Positions 16,882 through 25,589 of a DNA stretch of 64,000 bases are shown here, piece after piece. Numbering within the stretch: position 1 is the stretch's first letter; each line of letters opens with the position of its first letter. Position numbers and translations under genes: made by a program. The stretch lies in assembly GCA_035999765.1 (NCBI GenBank), contig CP108521.1, positions 7,006,001-7,070,000 on the forward strand, in the 5' to 3' direction. A model generated the notes under the pieces. It was given only the letters and a program-made list of their open reading frames with translations, searched no databases and was not told the DNA's origin. Source of the DNA: Streptomyces sp. NBC_01231 (GTDB lineage: Bacteria > Actinomycetota > Actinomycetes > Streptomycetales > Streptomycetaceae).

Positions 16882-18512
16882 CGGACACCTGCCGTGATCC
16901 GCTCGTCCGGGTGCCGCCGCACCCCGAGCATGTACAGGCCGGTGGTCTCCTCGGTGAGTCCGGCCGGGTCGTCGAAGCGGGCGACGAGGCGGCCGTCCTT
17001 GACGACCAGCAGCCGGTCGGACAGCGCGAGGAGTTCACCGAGGTCGGCGGAGACCAGCAGGACCGCCGCGCCCGCGTCACGGGCCTCGACGAGCCGCTCG
17101 TACATGAAGTGCATGGCACCGATGTCGACGCCCCGGGTCAGCTGCGCGGCCAGCAACAGGCGTGGCCGGGCGGACAGTTCGCGGGCGACCACGACCTTCT
17201 GCAGATTGCCGCCGGACAGCGCCCCGGCCGCCGCGTCGGGGTGCGGGGCGCGGATCGCGTAACGGCTGATCAGGTCCTCGGCCAGCTCGCGTATGCGACG
17301 GGTGTGCAGGATGCCGCGGTGGGCGATCGGGGGCCGGTCGTGGCGGTCGACGATCAGGTTGTCGGCGATGGAGCGGTCCAGGGCCGCCCCGTTGGACAGC
17401 CGGTCCTCGGGCACGTGGGCGACACCGGCGCGGCGGTGGCCCGCCGCGTCGAGGTGGGTGACGTCGATGCCGTCCACGGTGACCGAGCCCGCGGCGGGGC
17501 GGCGCAGTCCGGCGAGCAGTTCGACGAGTTCGCTCTGGCCGTTGCCCTCGACGCCCGCGAGGCCGACGATCTCACCGGCCGCGATGTCGAGGGAGACCCC
17601 GTGCACCGACGGGCCGGAGAGTCCGCGCACCCGCAGCACTCCCGCTCCGGGCCGCGCCGGGGGCTTCGGTACGTCGAGCGACATCTCCCGGCCGACCATC
17701 ATGGACGCCAGCTGCGCGGGCGTCGCCTCCTCGGTGCGCACGGTGCCGATCACCGACCCGGCGCGCATGACGGTGACCCGGTCGCTGATCTCCCGTACCT
17801 CCTTGAGCTTGTGCGAGATGAACAGCACGGTCATGCCCGAGTCGCGGAGCCTGCGGACCGCCGTGAAGAGGTCGGTGGTCTCCTGGGGGGTGAGCACGGC
17901 GGTGGGCTCGTCGAGGATCAGGATGCGGGCGCCGCGGTGCAGGGCCTTGAGGATCTCGGCGCGCTGGCGCATCCCGACGGACACCGCGTCGACCCTCGCC
18001 TTCGGGTCGACGGCGAGCCCCGCCTCCTTGGCCAGCTGGGCGGTGCGTTCGGCGGCGGCCGCGCGGTCGACCCGGCCCGCCCGGCCCGGTTCGACGCCGA
18101 GGACGACGTTCTCGGCGATGGTGAACGACGGGACCAGCATGAGGTTCTGGTGGACCATGCCCACGCCGAGGGCGATGGCGTCCTGCGGCCCGGAGAACCT
18201 GACCCGCCTGCCATGAACCCTGAGCTGCCCGGTCGACGGCTGTTCGAGCCCGTACAGAAGCTTCATCAGGGTGGACTTGCCGGCGCCGTTCTGCCCGACG
18301 ATCGCCCTGATCTCGCCGGTGGGCACCGACAGGTCGACGTCGCTGACGGCGCGGGTGCCGTTGGGGTAGGTCTTGCCGAGGCCGGTGGCCTCCAGGGCGG
18401 GCGGGGCCGCTTCCCCGGGCTTGTGCAGGGAGGCGTCGGGCTCGGCGGATCCGGCGTACTCGGCGGCTTCGCCGGGTTCGACGGGTTCGGCGGTTTCGTT
18501 GACGGGTTCCAC
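16878..18512 (-). CDS. ABC transporter ATPase with two nucleotide-binding domains (nucleoside importer)
   Basis: 544 aa, RbsA/NupA-like double ATPase. Domain 1 (about residues 35-270) has Walker A G-Q-N-G-A-G-K-S, signature V-S-V-G-M and Walker B I-L-I-L-D-E-P-T-A-V-L. Domain 2 has the degenerate Walker A G-V-E-G-N-G-Q-S usual in this family, signature L-S-G-G-N-L-Q-K, and a Walker B reading L-A-A-Q-L-T-R-G-V-D where Pro is usual in place of Leu. GTG 18512 is chosen for the GAGGA 6 bases upstream. The first 35 residues are a Glu/Pro/Ala-rich tail. It starts 16 bp after the BMP lipoprotein. Confidence 0.9.
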   Translation of the reverse strand: MEPVNETAEPVEPGEAAEYAGSAEPDASLHKPGEAAPPALEATGLGKTYPNGTRAVSDVDLSVPTGEIRAIVGQNGAGKSTLMKLLYGLEQPSTGQLRVHGRRVRFSGPQDAIALGVGMVHQNLMLVPSFTIAENVVLGVEPGRAGRVDRAAAAERTAQLAKEAGLAVDPKARVDAVSVGMRQRAEILKALHRGARILILDEPTAVLTPQETTDLFTAVRRLRDSGMTVLFISHKLKEVREISDRVTVMRAGSVIGTVRTEEATPAQLASMMVGREMSLDVPKPPARPGAGVLRVRGLSGPSVHGVSLDIAAGEIVGLAGVEGNGQSELVELLAGLRRPAAGSVTVDGIDVTHLDAAGHRRAGVAHVPEDRLSNGAALDRSIADNLIVDRHDRPPIAHRGILHTRRIRELAEDLISRYAIRAPHPDAAAGALSGGNLQKVVVARELSARPRLLLAAQLTRGVDIGAMHFMYERLVEARDAGAAVLLVSADLGELLALSDRLLVVKDGRLVARFDDPAGLTEETTGLYMLGVRRHPDERITAGVR

Positions 18513-18528
18513 CAGTGTTCCTCGGAGC

Positions 18529-19623
18529 TCAGAAGGCCGAAGGGACCTTGACGGCACCGGACTTGACCTTCGCGGCCTGCGCCTTGAGGTCGGCGCGCAC
18601 GGCGGCGGGGACGAGCTTGTCGAAGTTGGCGTTGTCCACGTAGCCCACGCCGTCCTCGGCCAGACCCACGGCCGCGGGCTTCCCATACGCCAGCGTGCCG
18701 GCCGTGTTCGCCTTGGCCGCCAGATAGAGGGCGTTGCCGGCGTTCTTGAGGATGGAGGTGACGACGGTCTGCCGCTGGTCGGCGTCGGTGAGCGTCTTGT
18801 ACTGGTCGGAGTCGACCCCGAAGGCGTACCGCTTGGCGGCCACGGCCGACTCGAAGGCCCCGAGGCCCGAGGATCCGGCGACGGGCCACACCAGTTCGGC
18901 CCCCTGCCCGTACATCGCCGAGGCGATCTGCTTGCCCTTGGCCGGGTCGCCGAACGGGTTGTCGCCGCCGACGTACTGCACGAGGACACCGGAGGACGGA
19001 TTTCCGCCCGCCGCCTTGAAGCCCGCCTTGAAGCCGACGACGAAGTCCTCGATGACCGGTATCTTCACACCGCCGATCACGCCCACCTTGGCGTTTCCGG
19101 TACTGCCGGGAAGGGCCTTGGCGGCGACCAGTTTGTCGGCGAGGAATCCGGCCAGATAGGCGGCCTCGTTCTGCTTGAAAGTGACGGAGTAGACGTTCGC
19201 GCACTTGTTGGAACAGCCGCTCTTTCCCGTGTAGTCGACGGATCCGTCGAAGAGCCAGAACTTCTTGTCCGGGTACTCCGGGGCCAGTTTGGAGACGAAG
19301 CCGACGGTGTCGACGGTGCCCGCGGCGAGCACGTCGTAGTCGTCGCCGGCGGCCGCGTCCTCGAAACCGGAGGACCACTTGGTGCGGTCACTTCCCAGCT
19401 CGACGACCTTCAGGCTGTAGCCGAGGTCCTTCTCCGTCTTCTTCAGGCCCGCGTACGCCGAGTCGAAGAAGGAACGGTCGCCGAGATTTCCGTTGATGAC
19501 GAACTTGATTCTCGGCATTCCGGATTTCCCCGACTGGGCGGAGTCCGTGGCGGTCGAGGCACCGCATCCGGCGAGGGTGAGGGAGAGCGCCGCGACGCTC
19601 CCCAGAATTCTGATCTTGTGCAT
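18529..19623 (-). CDS. BMP-family nucleoside-binding lipoprotein
   Basis: 364-aa substrate-binding protein. The lipoprotein signal ends L-A-G-C. The mature part has the two-lobe BmpA/PnrA fold with G-N-L-G-D-R-S-F-F-D, E-A-A-Y-L-A-G-F-L-A and V-G-V-I-G-G. Characterised PnrA-type proteins bind purine nucleosides, which matches the adjacent purine nucleoside phosphorylase. Start ATG 19623. The 99-bp gap to deoD holds a LacI-type operator, so the importer can be made from its own regulated promoter as well as by read-through. Confidence 0.92.
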   Translation of the reverse strand: MHKIRILGSVAALSLTLAGCGASTATDSAQSGKSGMPRIKFVINGNLGDRSFFDSAYAGLKKTEKDLGYSLKVVELGSDRTKWSSGFEDAAAGDDYDVLAAGTVDTVGFVSKLAPEYPDKKFWLFDGSVDYTGKSGCSNKCANVYSVTFKQNEAAYLAGFLADKLVAAKALPGSTGNAKVGVIGGVKIPVIEDFVVGFKAGFKAAGGNPSSGVLVQYVGGDNPFGDPAKGKQIASAMYGQGAELVWPVAGSSGLGAFESAVAAKRYAFGVDSDQYKTLTDADQRQTVVTSILKNAGNALYLAAKANTAGTLAYGKPAAVGLAEDGVGYVDNANFDKLVPAAVRADLKAQAAKVKSGAVKVPSAF

Positions 19624-19709
19624 CGTCCGGATTCTCTTTCTGCAGTGGGATCTTCAGCGGGGGATTCAGTGGGGGACGTTCTTCGCCATTGGCCGAAAGG
19701 TATGCAATG

Positions 19710-19721
19710 CAAAACGTTTTG
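19710..19721. promoter_or_regulatory. LacI-type operator 2 (CAAAACGTTTTG)
   Basis: Perfect 12-bp palindrome with the central CG typical of LacI-family sites, between deoD and the BMP lipoprotein gene. It is identical to the site at 23721-23732 in front of the operon. No convincing -10/-35 pair was found around it. Confidence 0.8.
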
Positions 19722-19722
19722 G

Positions 19723-20466
19723 CTATGGGCTTCTGTGTGAGGAGATTGTTTCCGTGATCAGCGCGGTGGCCGCGATGGTGACGGCACGGTCGAAGTCCGT
19801 CTCGCGCTCGGCCGGAGTGAGTGCCTCCGCGCGGCGCACGTGATCGCTGACCGTCAGCACGGCGAGCGCACGACCGCCCTCGGCGGCGGCGGTCGCGTAC
19901 AGGCCCGCGGCCTCCATCTCCACGGCCAGCGTGCCGTGCGCCTCCAGCCGCTCGAACAGCGCCGGACGCTCCAGATAGAAGTGGTCGGTGGTGAACACGG
20001 GCCCGATGTGCACGCGCGGTCCGGATCCGCCCCCGGTCGCGGCGGCCCGTGCGGCGGCCCCGGCCAGGTCGAAGGAGGCGACGTGGCTCAGGTGCGCCCC
20101 GTCGATACGGTGGCCGCTCATCGCGGAGTCCGTGTGGGCGGCGGTGGCCACGACGACGTCACGCAGACCCACCGAGGCGGGGATGCCGCCCGCGGTGCCG
20201 ACCCGCGCGATGCTGCGCACCCCGTAGTGCCGGAAGAGCTCGGTGGCGTAGATGGTCACCGACGGCATCCCCATGCCGGAGGCCAGGACGGACAGCGGCA
20301 CGCCCCGGTACGTTCCGGTGTACCCCTCGATGCCGCGCACGTCGGTGACCAGGCGCGCGTCCTCGAGGACCGTCTCGGCGATGCGGCGTGCCCGGCGTGG
20401 GTCGCCGGGCATCAGCACGTCCGGTGCGAAGTCGCCGACGGCGGCCGAGATATGGGGGGTGACCAT
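19723..20466 (-). CDS. deoD: Purine nucleoside phosphorylase, DeoD type
   Basis: 247 aa. It catalyses phosphorolysis of purine (deoxy)nucleosides to base and (deoxy)ribose 1-phosphate in the cytoplasm. It matches the hexameric DeoD family throughout: V-L-M-P-G-D-P-R-R-A, R-V-G-T-A-G-G, the substrate-binding V-E-M-E-A-A-G-L-Y, and the catalytic Asp in V-S-D-H-V-R. ATG 20466 overlaps the upstream gene's stop (TGATG). It stands between the amidotransferase-like gene and the importer, so imported nucleosides can be cleaved at once. Confidence 0.93.
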   Translation of the reverse strand: MVTPHISAAVGDFAPDVLMPGDPRRARRIAETVLEDARLVTDVRGIEGYTGTYRGVPLSVLASGMGMPSVTIYATELFRHYGVRSIARVGTAGGIPASVGLRDVVVATAAHTDSAMSGHRIDGAHLSHVASFDLAGAAARAAATGGGSGPRVHIGPVFTTDHFYLERPALFERLEAHGTLAVEMEAAGLYATAAAEGGRALAVLTVSDHVRRAEALTPAERETDFDRAVTIAATALITETISSHRSP

Positions 20467-21227
20467 CAGGCCACCTCCTCCACCGGGGCCTGCGCCAGCC
20501 AGCGCACCAGCCGGTCCCACAGCTCGGCGTAGCCCTTCCACTCGAGAAAGCCGGGCGGGGCCCAGTGGGGCGCCAGGTCGGACGTGAAGGCGGCCGATCT
20601 TCCCGCGCCGTAGCCGCCGACCGCCAACAGCGGATGGCCCGCGCACTCGACGAGCAGTTCCGACCCGTCCCGCAGCGTCACCTCGTTGAGCCCGAGCAGA
20701 TCCGGCCAGGTCCCGTCCAGCCCGTCGACCACCGCGTGGCGGGCGACGACTCGCGGTGCGGCCCCGGCGGGCAGCTCCACCCGGTCGTCCCGGTCGTGCA
20801 GAGAGACCGGCAGTGCCGCCGCCAGCGGTGTGCGCCCCCAGCGGGCCTTGGCGTCGATCCCGGTGAAGGTGAGGTAGCCGCCCACCATCAACAGGCCTCC
20901 GCCGCGCTCGACGTGGGCCCGCAGCAGCTCGGTCCGGTCGGGCGAGGGCACCGAGTGCGTGAAGGTCTCCGGCGTGAGCTGGAAACTGTTGGCCCCGACA
21001 TCGCTGATCACGACGACGTCGTAGGGCTCCAGTCCTTCGGCCGTGGTGGGCAGCCTGCTGGGTATCTCGTGCGACGGGACGTAGGTCACCGTGTGGCCCC
21101 GGCCGCGCAGCGCGTCGAGGAAGACCTGGGCGCCCTCGACGTACTCGGAGGTGAAGAAGGAGTCGAACCCCTTCTGGTGGACGGATTGGGTGAACCAGGA
21201 CTCACCCACGACGAGGACATGGGGCAT
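20466..21227 (-). CDS. Glutamine-amidotransferase-like (ThuA/DJ-1 superfamily) protein
   Basis: 253 aa with a class I glutamine-amidotransferase-like fold: V-L-V-V-G-E-S-W-F at the N-terminus, V-V-I-S-D-V-G-A-N-S in the middle, and the nucleophile-elbow region L-L-M-V-G-G-Y-L-T-F, where the expected Cys is replaced by Gly. So it is unlikely to be a glutaminase. Relatives in this superfamily occur in sugar-utilisation operons with unknown roles. ATG 21227 is used; ATG 21245 is possible. It is coupled to deoD by a one-base overlap and belongs to the nucleoside operon. Confidence 0.7.
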   Translation of the reverse strand: MPHVLVVGESWFTQSVHQKGFDSFFTSEYVEGAQVFLDALRGRGHTVTYVPSHEIPSRLPTTAEGLEPYDVVVISDVGANSFQLTPETFTHSVPSPDRTELLRAHVERGGGLLMVGGYLTFTGIDAKARWGRTPLAAALPVSLHDRDDRVELPAGAAPRVVARHAVVDGLDGTWPDLLGLNEVTLRDGSELLVECAGHPLLAVGGYGAGRSAAFTSDLAPHWAPPGFLEWKGYAELWDRLVRWLAQAPVEEVA

Positions 21228-21292
21228 CGCTGCACGGCCTTTCATGTGAAGTGTGCGGAGGAGGAGGAGGGGGAGGGGGCGGCAGCGCCCGG

Positions 21293-22351
21293 TCAGGGGG
21301 TCGGGCTCACGGGAGCCGTGCTGGCGCGGACCTTCAGCCGGACCGGCAGGATGTGCCGGGAGGCAGGGGGCACCTCGTCCCGGTGGACGTAGCTCAGCAG
21401 CTGGGCGCCGGCCGTGCGGCCGACGTCGTAGGCGGGCTGGTGGACGGTGGTGAGACGGGGGTGGATGCGGGAGGCGAGCATGATGTCGTCGAAGCCCGCC
21501 ACCGAGACGTCGTCGGGGACGCGCAGGCCCGCGTCCTCCAGGGCGGCGACCGCGCCGAGGGCCATCAGGTCGTTGGCGGCGAACACCGCGGTGAAGCGGC
21601 GTCGGCCGCCGTCCTCCAGGGCCGCGGCGACCAGGCTGTAGCCGGACCGCTCGACGAAGGCGCCCTCGACCTCGGTGACCCCCGCGTCGCCGAACGCCTC
21701 CCGGAAACCGGCGATCCGCTCCAGGCTGCTGACCAGGTCCACCGGGCCGCTGATCGCCAGCACCCGGCGGTGGTCCAACTCCCGCAGGTGCTGCCCGATC
21801 AGCCGGCCTCCCGCACGGTGGTCCGCGGTGACGAGGATGGTCTGTTCCAGCAGGTCGGGAACGACCTCGTCGGCCAGGGCGATGGGGAACCGCCCGAGCA
21901 GCGACGCCAGCCGGCCACGGGACGGCGGCGACCCGGAGGCGTACACCATGCCGTCGATGAACCGCCCGCGCAGCATCTCCAGATAGCGGTCCTCGCGGTC
22001 CGGGTCGAACTCGGTGTTGCACAGGATGACCCCGTAGCCCAGGTCGTGGGCGGCGTCGTCGACACCCTTGGCCAGTTCGGCGAAGAACTGGTTGGTGATG
22101 TCGGGCACCAGCAGGCCTATGACGTTGGTCGAACCGGCCTGGAGATTGCGGGCCGTCGAGGCCGGTACGTAGCCGAGTCGGCTGACGACCGCGCGGACCC
22201 GCTCGGCCGTGTCGTCGGCGACCGGCCGGTTGCCGCTCAGCACGTGCGACACCGTGGTCGGGCTCACCCGGGCGGCGGCCGCCACGTCCTTGATCGACGC
22301 GGGCCGCCGCACCCGGCGGCGCCCCACGTCCTGGTCCTGCTCACGGGTCAT
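21293..22351 (-). CDS. LacI-family transcriptional regulator of the nucleoside operon
   Basis: 352 aa. The helix-turn-helix and hinge are clear: [21 protein letters not shown] (about residues 20-40), followed by the periplasmic-binding-like sensor domain. Its likely ligand is a purine nucleoside or ribose-derived product, by context. It probably binds the two identical CAAAACGTTTTG palindromes at 19710 and 23721, the form expected of LacI proteins. It overlaps the end of the amidohydrolase gene by 11 bp and so is the second gene of the operon it should repress, giving negative autoregulation. Confidence 0.9.
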   Translation of the reverse strand: MTREQDQDVGRRRVRRPASIKDVAAAARVSPTTVSHVLSGNRPVADDTAERVRAVVSRLGYVPASTARNLQAGSTNVIGLLVPDITNQFFAELAKGVDDAAHDLGYGVILCNTEFDPDREDRYLEMLRGRFIDGMVYASGSPPSRGRLASLLGRFPIALADEVVPDLLEQTILVTADHRAGGRLIGQHLRELDHRRVLAISGPVDLVSSLERIAGFREAFGDAGVTEVEGAFVERSGYSLVAAALEDGGRRRFTAVFAANDLMALGAVAALEDAGLRVPDDVSVAGFDDIMLASRIHPRLTTVHQPAYDVGRTAGAQLLSYVHRDEVPPASRHILPVRLKVRASTAPVSPTP

Positions 22352-23684
22352 AGTGCTGGACCGCCCTGCCGTGCGAGGTGTCCAGCAGTGCGGGCACGCG
22401 CGCCTCGATCTCGGCCAGCAGCCCCGGCAGGTCCACCGTCAGCAGCCGGCCGTCACGCACCACGACCCGCCCGTCCACCACGACCGTGCGCACATCACTG
22501 GCCCGCACGCTGTAGACCAGGGCCGCCACCGGGTCGTGCACCGGCCGGCAGTGCGCCCCGCTCAGATCGACCAGCACGATGTCCGCGGCCCGGCCCGGCG
22601 CCAGCGCGCCGATCCGGTCCCCGAGTCCGAGCGCCCGGGCCCCGCCGCGCGTGGCCAGCCGGACCGTGTCGGAGACGGTCATCCAGGTGGCGTCCCGCTC
22701 GGCCTGCTTCTGGGTCAACGCGACCAGCCGCATCGCCTCCCACACGTCCAGCGTGTTGTGCCCGGCCGCCCCGTCGGTCCCGGCCCCGACGGCGACGCCG
22801 GCGTCCAGCAGGCTCCGCACCGGCGTGAGCGGACGCAGGGCGTGTTTCAGATACACCTTCGGGCAGCAGGCCACGCCCGTACGGTCCCCGACCGCCTCCA
22901 GCACCGGCAGGTCGGCCGGTGTGATGCCGCACCCGTGCGCGATCAGCGCCCCGGCGTCCAGCACCCCGGTCCGCTCCAGCACCCCGATGGGGGTGACGCC
23001 GCGCCGCGCCAGGCTCGACTCGGTCTGCTCCAGGTGCTCGGCGGCGTGGATGTGGATCCGTACGCCCAGGTCCCGGGCCAGCTCCGCGACTCGGACCAGG
23101 TCCGCGTCCTCGACCGTGTACGGCGCGTGCGGGCCAAGCGACGCGGTGACCCGTCCGTCGCCCGTGCCGTGCAGGGCGGCGGCGGTCTCGGCGCTCTCCT
23201 CCAGGGCCGCGCGACCCCGGCTGCTGAAGTACGTCGGCGCTATGTCGGCCCGGATTCCGGTACGGACGACGGCGTCGGCGATCCGCTCGGCGTCGAAGTA
23301 GTGGTCGGCGAACGTGGTCACCCCGCTGAGCAGCATCTCCGCACAGGCCAGCTCCGCGCCGAGGCCGATGTCGGCAGGGGTGAGGTTGACCTCCATGGGC
23401 CACACCCGCTCGTTGAACCAGGCCTCGACACCCACGTCCTCGGCGGCGCCGCGCATCAGCGTCATCGGGCCGTGCGTGTGGGCGTTCACCAGCCCGGGTA
23501 CGGCGATCAGTCCCGTTCCGTCCACGGTCTCGGCCCCGGCCGCCTGAGGCCCGGAGCCCGCCGGGCCCAGCCAGACGATCACTCCGTCCTCGACCAGGAT
23601 GTCCTGGCCCGTCTCCACTCGGCAGGGGCCCCGCTCGGGCACCACGAGCACCGAGCAGGACGTCACGATCAGTCGGCGCGTCAT
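22341..23684 (-). CDS. Amidohydrolase of the MTA/SAH/guanine deaminase group
   Basis: 447 aa, metal-dependent amidohydrolase of the TrzA/AtzA/MtaD type. Metal ligands and signatures seen: N-A-H-T-H-G-P-M near residue 68, I-H-I-H-A-A-E-H, I-A-H-G-C-G, and A-G-T-D-G-A-A-G-H-N-T-L-D. By family and by its place ahead of deoD and a nucleoside importer, it most likely deaminates adenosine, a purine base or a related nucleoside. GGAAGGA stands 6 bases before ATG 23684. It is the first gene of the LacI-controlled operon. Confidence 0.85.
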   Translation of the reverse strand: MTRRLIVTSCSVLVVPERGPCRVETGQDILVEDGVIVWLGPAGSGPQAAGAETVDGTGLIAVPGLVNAHTHGPMTLMRGAAEDVGVEAWFNERVWPMEVNLTPADIGLGAELACAEMLLSGVTTFADHYFDAERIADAVVRTGIRADIAPTYFSSRGRAALEESAETAAALHGTGDGRVTASLGPHAPYTVEDADLVRVAELARDLGVRIHIHAAEHLEQTESSLARRGVTPIGVLERTGVLDAGALIAHGCGITPADLPVLEAVGDRTGVACCPKVYLKHALRPLTPVRSLLDAGVAVGAGTDGAAGHNTLDVWEAMRLVALTQKQAERDATWMTVSDTVRLATRGGARALGLGDRIGALAPGRAADIVLVDLSGAHCRPVHDPVAALVYSVRASDVRTVVVDGRVVVRDGRLLTVDLPGLLAEIEARVPALLDTSHGRAVQHYDP

Positions 23685-23708
23685 GCGGAATCCTTCCGTC
23701 CGAACCGG

Positions 23709-23737
23709 ACGCTAAGGATCCAAAACGTTTTGCACAA
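23709..23737 (-). promoter_or_regulatory. Operon promoter with the operator in its spacer
   Basis: Minus strand: -35 TTGTGC (23737-23732), 17-bp spacer, -10 TAGCGT (23714-23709). The LacI-type palindrome fills most of the spacer, so a bound repressor would exclude RNA polymerase. The predicted start lies about 20 bp before the amidohydrolase ATG. Confidence 0.65.
23721..23732. promoter_or_regulatory. LacI-type operator 1 (CAAAACGTTTTG)
   Basis: Perfect 12-bp palindrome between the -35 and -10 of the nucleoside-operon promoter, identical to the site at 19710-19721. The A/T core stands out sharply in this G+C-rich sequence. Confidence 0.85.
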
Positions 23738-23753
23738 GCCCCTGACTTGCCGG

Positions 23754-23861
23754 GTGATCGACGGGCGCCGACGCCGGCACGTCGAACGAACCCACGCCCG
23801 GCAGAACGCCTTCCAGAGCCTCGCCCGCTGCTACGAACGCCGCGCTCCCGTCATCGACGCG
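23754..23861 (+). pseudogene. Fragment of an IS5-like transposase C-terminus
   Basis: Thirty-six codons read V-I-D-G-R-R-R-R-H-V-E-R-T-H-A-R and then N-A-F-Q-S-L-A-R-C-Y-E-R-R-A-P-V-I-D-A. This matches, from memory, the end of Streptomyces IS5-family transposases (V-V-E-R-T, N-A-F, R-C-Y-E-R-R, V-I-D-A). The usual continuation is absent and no start, inverted repeat or upstream catalytic part is seen, so it is a fossil of an old insertion. It lies immediately beyond the operon promoter. Confidence 0.6.
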
Positions 23862-24040
23862 CGACAGCCCCGGGGCACACAGCTTGATCCCTGGAGAGGA
23901 TGCCACTGCCAACTCCGCGGCCGGCGAACATACGTAGCCGATTGCGTAGTTCTACTGATTTCTTCAGCGTCCGCTCAGGGGAGGGTCTTCATCGAGGATG
24001 AGCCGTGCGCGACCGGTAGAGCCACTGAGCACAGGTCGGG
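23862..24040. other. Non-coding remainder between the transposase fragment and a lipoprotein gene
   Basis: With the preceding fragment this makes a gap of about 300 bp. It is less G+C-rich than its surroundings around 23925-23970 and contains CTGGAGAGGA near 23891 without a following gene. No convincing promoter, RNA gene or further transposase sequence was found. Confidence 0.4.
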
Positions 24041-24961
24041 ATGATGACGTTGCTGGAGTCTGCAGGAGACCGGGGACGGTGGCTGGTCCGGGCCGTCACC
24101 CCAACGGGACGTAACCGGCCGGCTCGGTATGCCGCGGCTCCGGTCACCGCCTTGCTGGCGGCCGTCGCGCTGCTGACGGCCGGCTGCTCGGGCGGCGGAG
24201 TCGGCACCGACGCATCGGCCGCCACGCCCTCCGTGACGGGCACTGCCACCGCTGCCCCGACCACCCCGTCGGCCACGCCCTCCCCGCTCTACCCGACCAA
24301 CGCCAAGGGCTGCCACCCCAACGGGGAGTGGACGACGGAACAGGCCGTGAGCTGGGTGCGAATAGCGGCCGATGCCCCCGCCGCAGGCGTCGACACCTCC
24401 AAGGATCCGGTCACGATCCACGAGAGCGTGGAGGGCTACAACGGCCCGCTGTGCGAAACGGTCACCGTTCAGGTGGAGTTCTGGAAGCTCACCTACGGCT
24501 CGGCGGGCGCCGGAGAGTACACGCCCGGCGCCACGGAGGCCCCGCCGGACTACTACTTCGACATGGACTCCGTGAAGCGGACCGAGCTGCGCGTCGACGG
24601 ACGCAAGGAGCAGCTCGTGAAACCGCCGGAGCGGCTCTACGCCGGCGACCGCAGCGTCTGTGTGGGGGCCCTGGTCGCGGTGTACGTCGGCAGGCCCCTC
24701 AAGAGCAAGGAACTGCCCGAGCAGATCAGCACCGGGGGCCTCGACATCTACGGCGGGGACGTGAAATTCAGGACCGAGCGGGTGGCCGAGTACGAGCTGT
24801 CACCTCCAGCGGCGCCGCACGTCTGCAGCCCCGACGGCAAGCCCACCGCCGACCCGTACGACGTGCCCGACACCACGGGTGTGCCCGACCCGCTGTACCC
24901 GACGCCGACGTTCAGCTTCGACCTGGACGACGTCATGCGCACCCCGAGGCACGGAAATTGA
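24041..24961 (+). CDS. Lipoprotein of unknown function
   Basis: 306 aa. A basic N-terminus of about 30 residues, a hydrophobic segment and the lipobox L-L-T-A-G-C place the acylated Cys near residue 48, which is late for a lipoprotein; no better in-frame start exists (ATG 24041 or 24044). A Thr/Ala/Pro linker follows, then a domain of about 230 residues with four Cys and no family that I recognise. The last third is rich in Pro and Asp (D-P-Y-D-V-P-D, Y-P-T-P-T-F). It is monocistronic by spacing. Confidence 0.7.
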   Translation: MMTLLESAGDRGRWLVRAVTPTGRNRPARYAAAPVTALLAAVALLTAGCSGGGVGTDASAATPSVTGTATAAPTTPSATPSPLYPTNAKGCHPNGEWTTEQAVSWVRIAADAPAAGVDTSKDPVTIHESVEGYNGPLCETVTVQVEFWKLTYGSAGAGEYTPGATEAPPDYYFDMDSVKRTELRVDGRKEQLVKPPERLYAGDRSVCVGALVAVYVGRPLKSKELPEQISTGGLDIYGGDVKFRTERVAEYELSPPAAPHVCSPDGKPTADPYDVPDTTGVPDPLYPTPTFSFDLDDVMRTPRHGN

Positions 24962-25073
24962 GCATGGGGGGCCCGGCGACCGACGGGGCCGTGGGCTCAC
25001 GGAATAGCTGGTGGGGGAGGGGCCGATCGATTATCGGGACGGTCCGACAGGTATCCGACATAGGGAGGCTGCT

Positions 25074-25547
25074 ATGGGCAAGCGGGAATTGGGGCCGTAT
25101 CCAGGTCTGAGATATGCGCACATGGTGTCCAAGGACGTCCACAGCAGCCATGTCGTCCGCCGGTTTGCTCTCTATCCGATCGATATCGAGCGTCCGGAGA
25201 AGGGCCGGCGGGTGGAGGCGCGGGAGTGCGGGAGCTGCCAGAAGCCGCTGACGTTCAAGGTGCTCAGTGTCGCGGCGACCAGGAGCCGCCGGTGGGTGTG
25301 GCTGGTGCTGGGCCTGGCCGGGGTAGCGGCGGCGCTCGGGTTCGGGGTGGCGCTCTTCGAGGTCGGCGGGCAAGTGGTCGAGGAAGGGGCCCCCAACCCG
25401 GTGGGCCCGCTGGTGCTGGGCTTCCTCGCCGGGTTCCTTTCCGGGATCGTCGGCCTGAGCTACTGGTGGTACGAGGACGGGGTGCGCGGGCCCGGCTCGC
25501 CGCTGATGTCGTTCGGTGCGCACGTTCTCCGGTGGCCGCGGCACTAG
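25074..25547 (+). CDS. Small membrane protein of unknown function
   Basis: 157 aa. The cytoplasmic N-terminal half carries E-C-G-S-C-Q-K-P, a single C-x-x-C that could bind metal or be redox-active. Two hydrophobic segments follow: W-V-W-L-V-L-G-L-A-G-V and, after a short loop, G-P-L-V-L-G-F-L-A-G-F. ATG 25074 is preceded by GGGAGG (25063-25068) at 5 bases. I do not recognise the family. It is next to, but probably not co-transcribed with, the lipoprotein gene 112 bp before it. Confidence 0.7.
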   Translation: MGKRELGPYPGLRYAHMVSKDVHSSHVVRRFALYPIDIERPEKGRRVEARECGSCQKPLTFKVLSVAATRSRRWVWLVLGLAGVAAALGFGVALFEVGGQVVEEGAPNPVGPLVLGFLAGFLSGIVGLSYWWYEDGVRGPGSPLMSFGAHVLRWPRH

Positions 25548-25589
25548 CGCGACCCCCAGCGCGACCCCTGGCGAGATGCCTGGTAGGCC

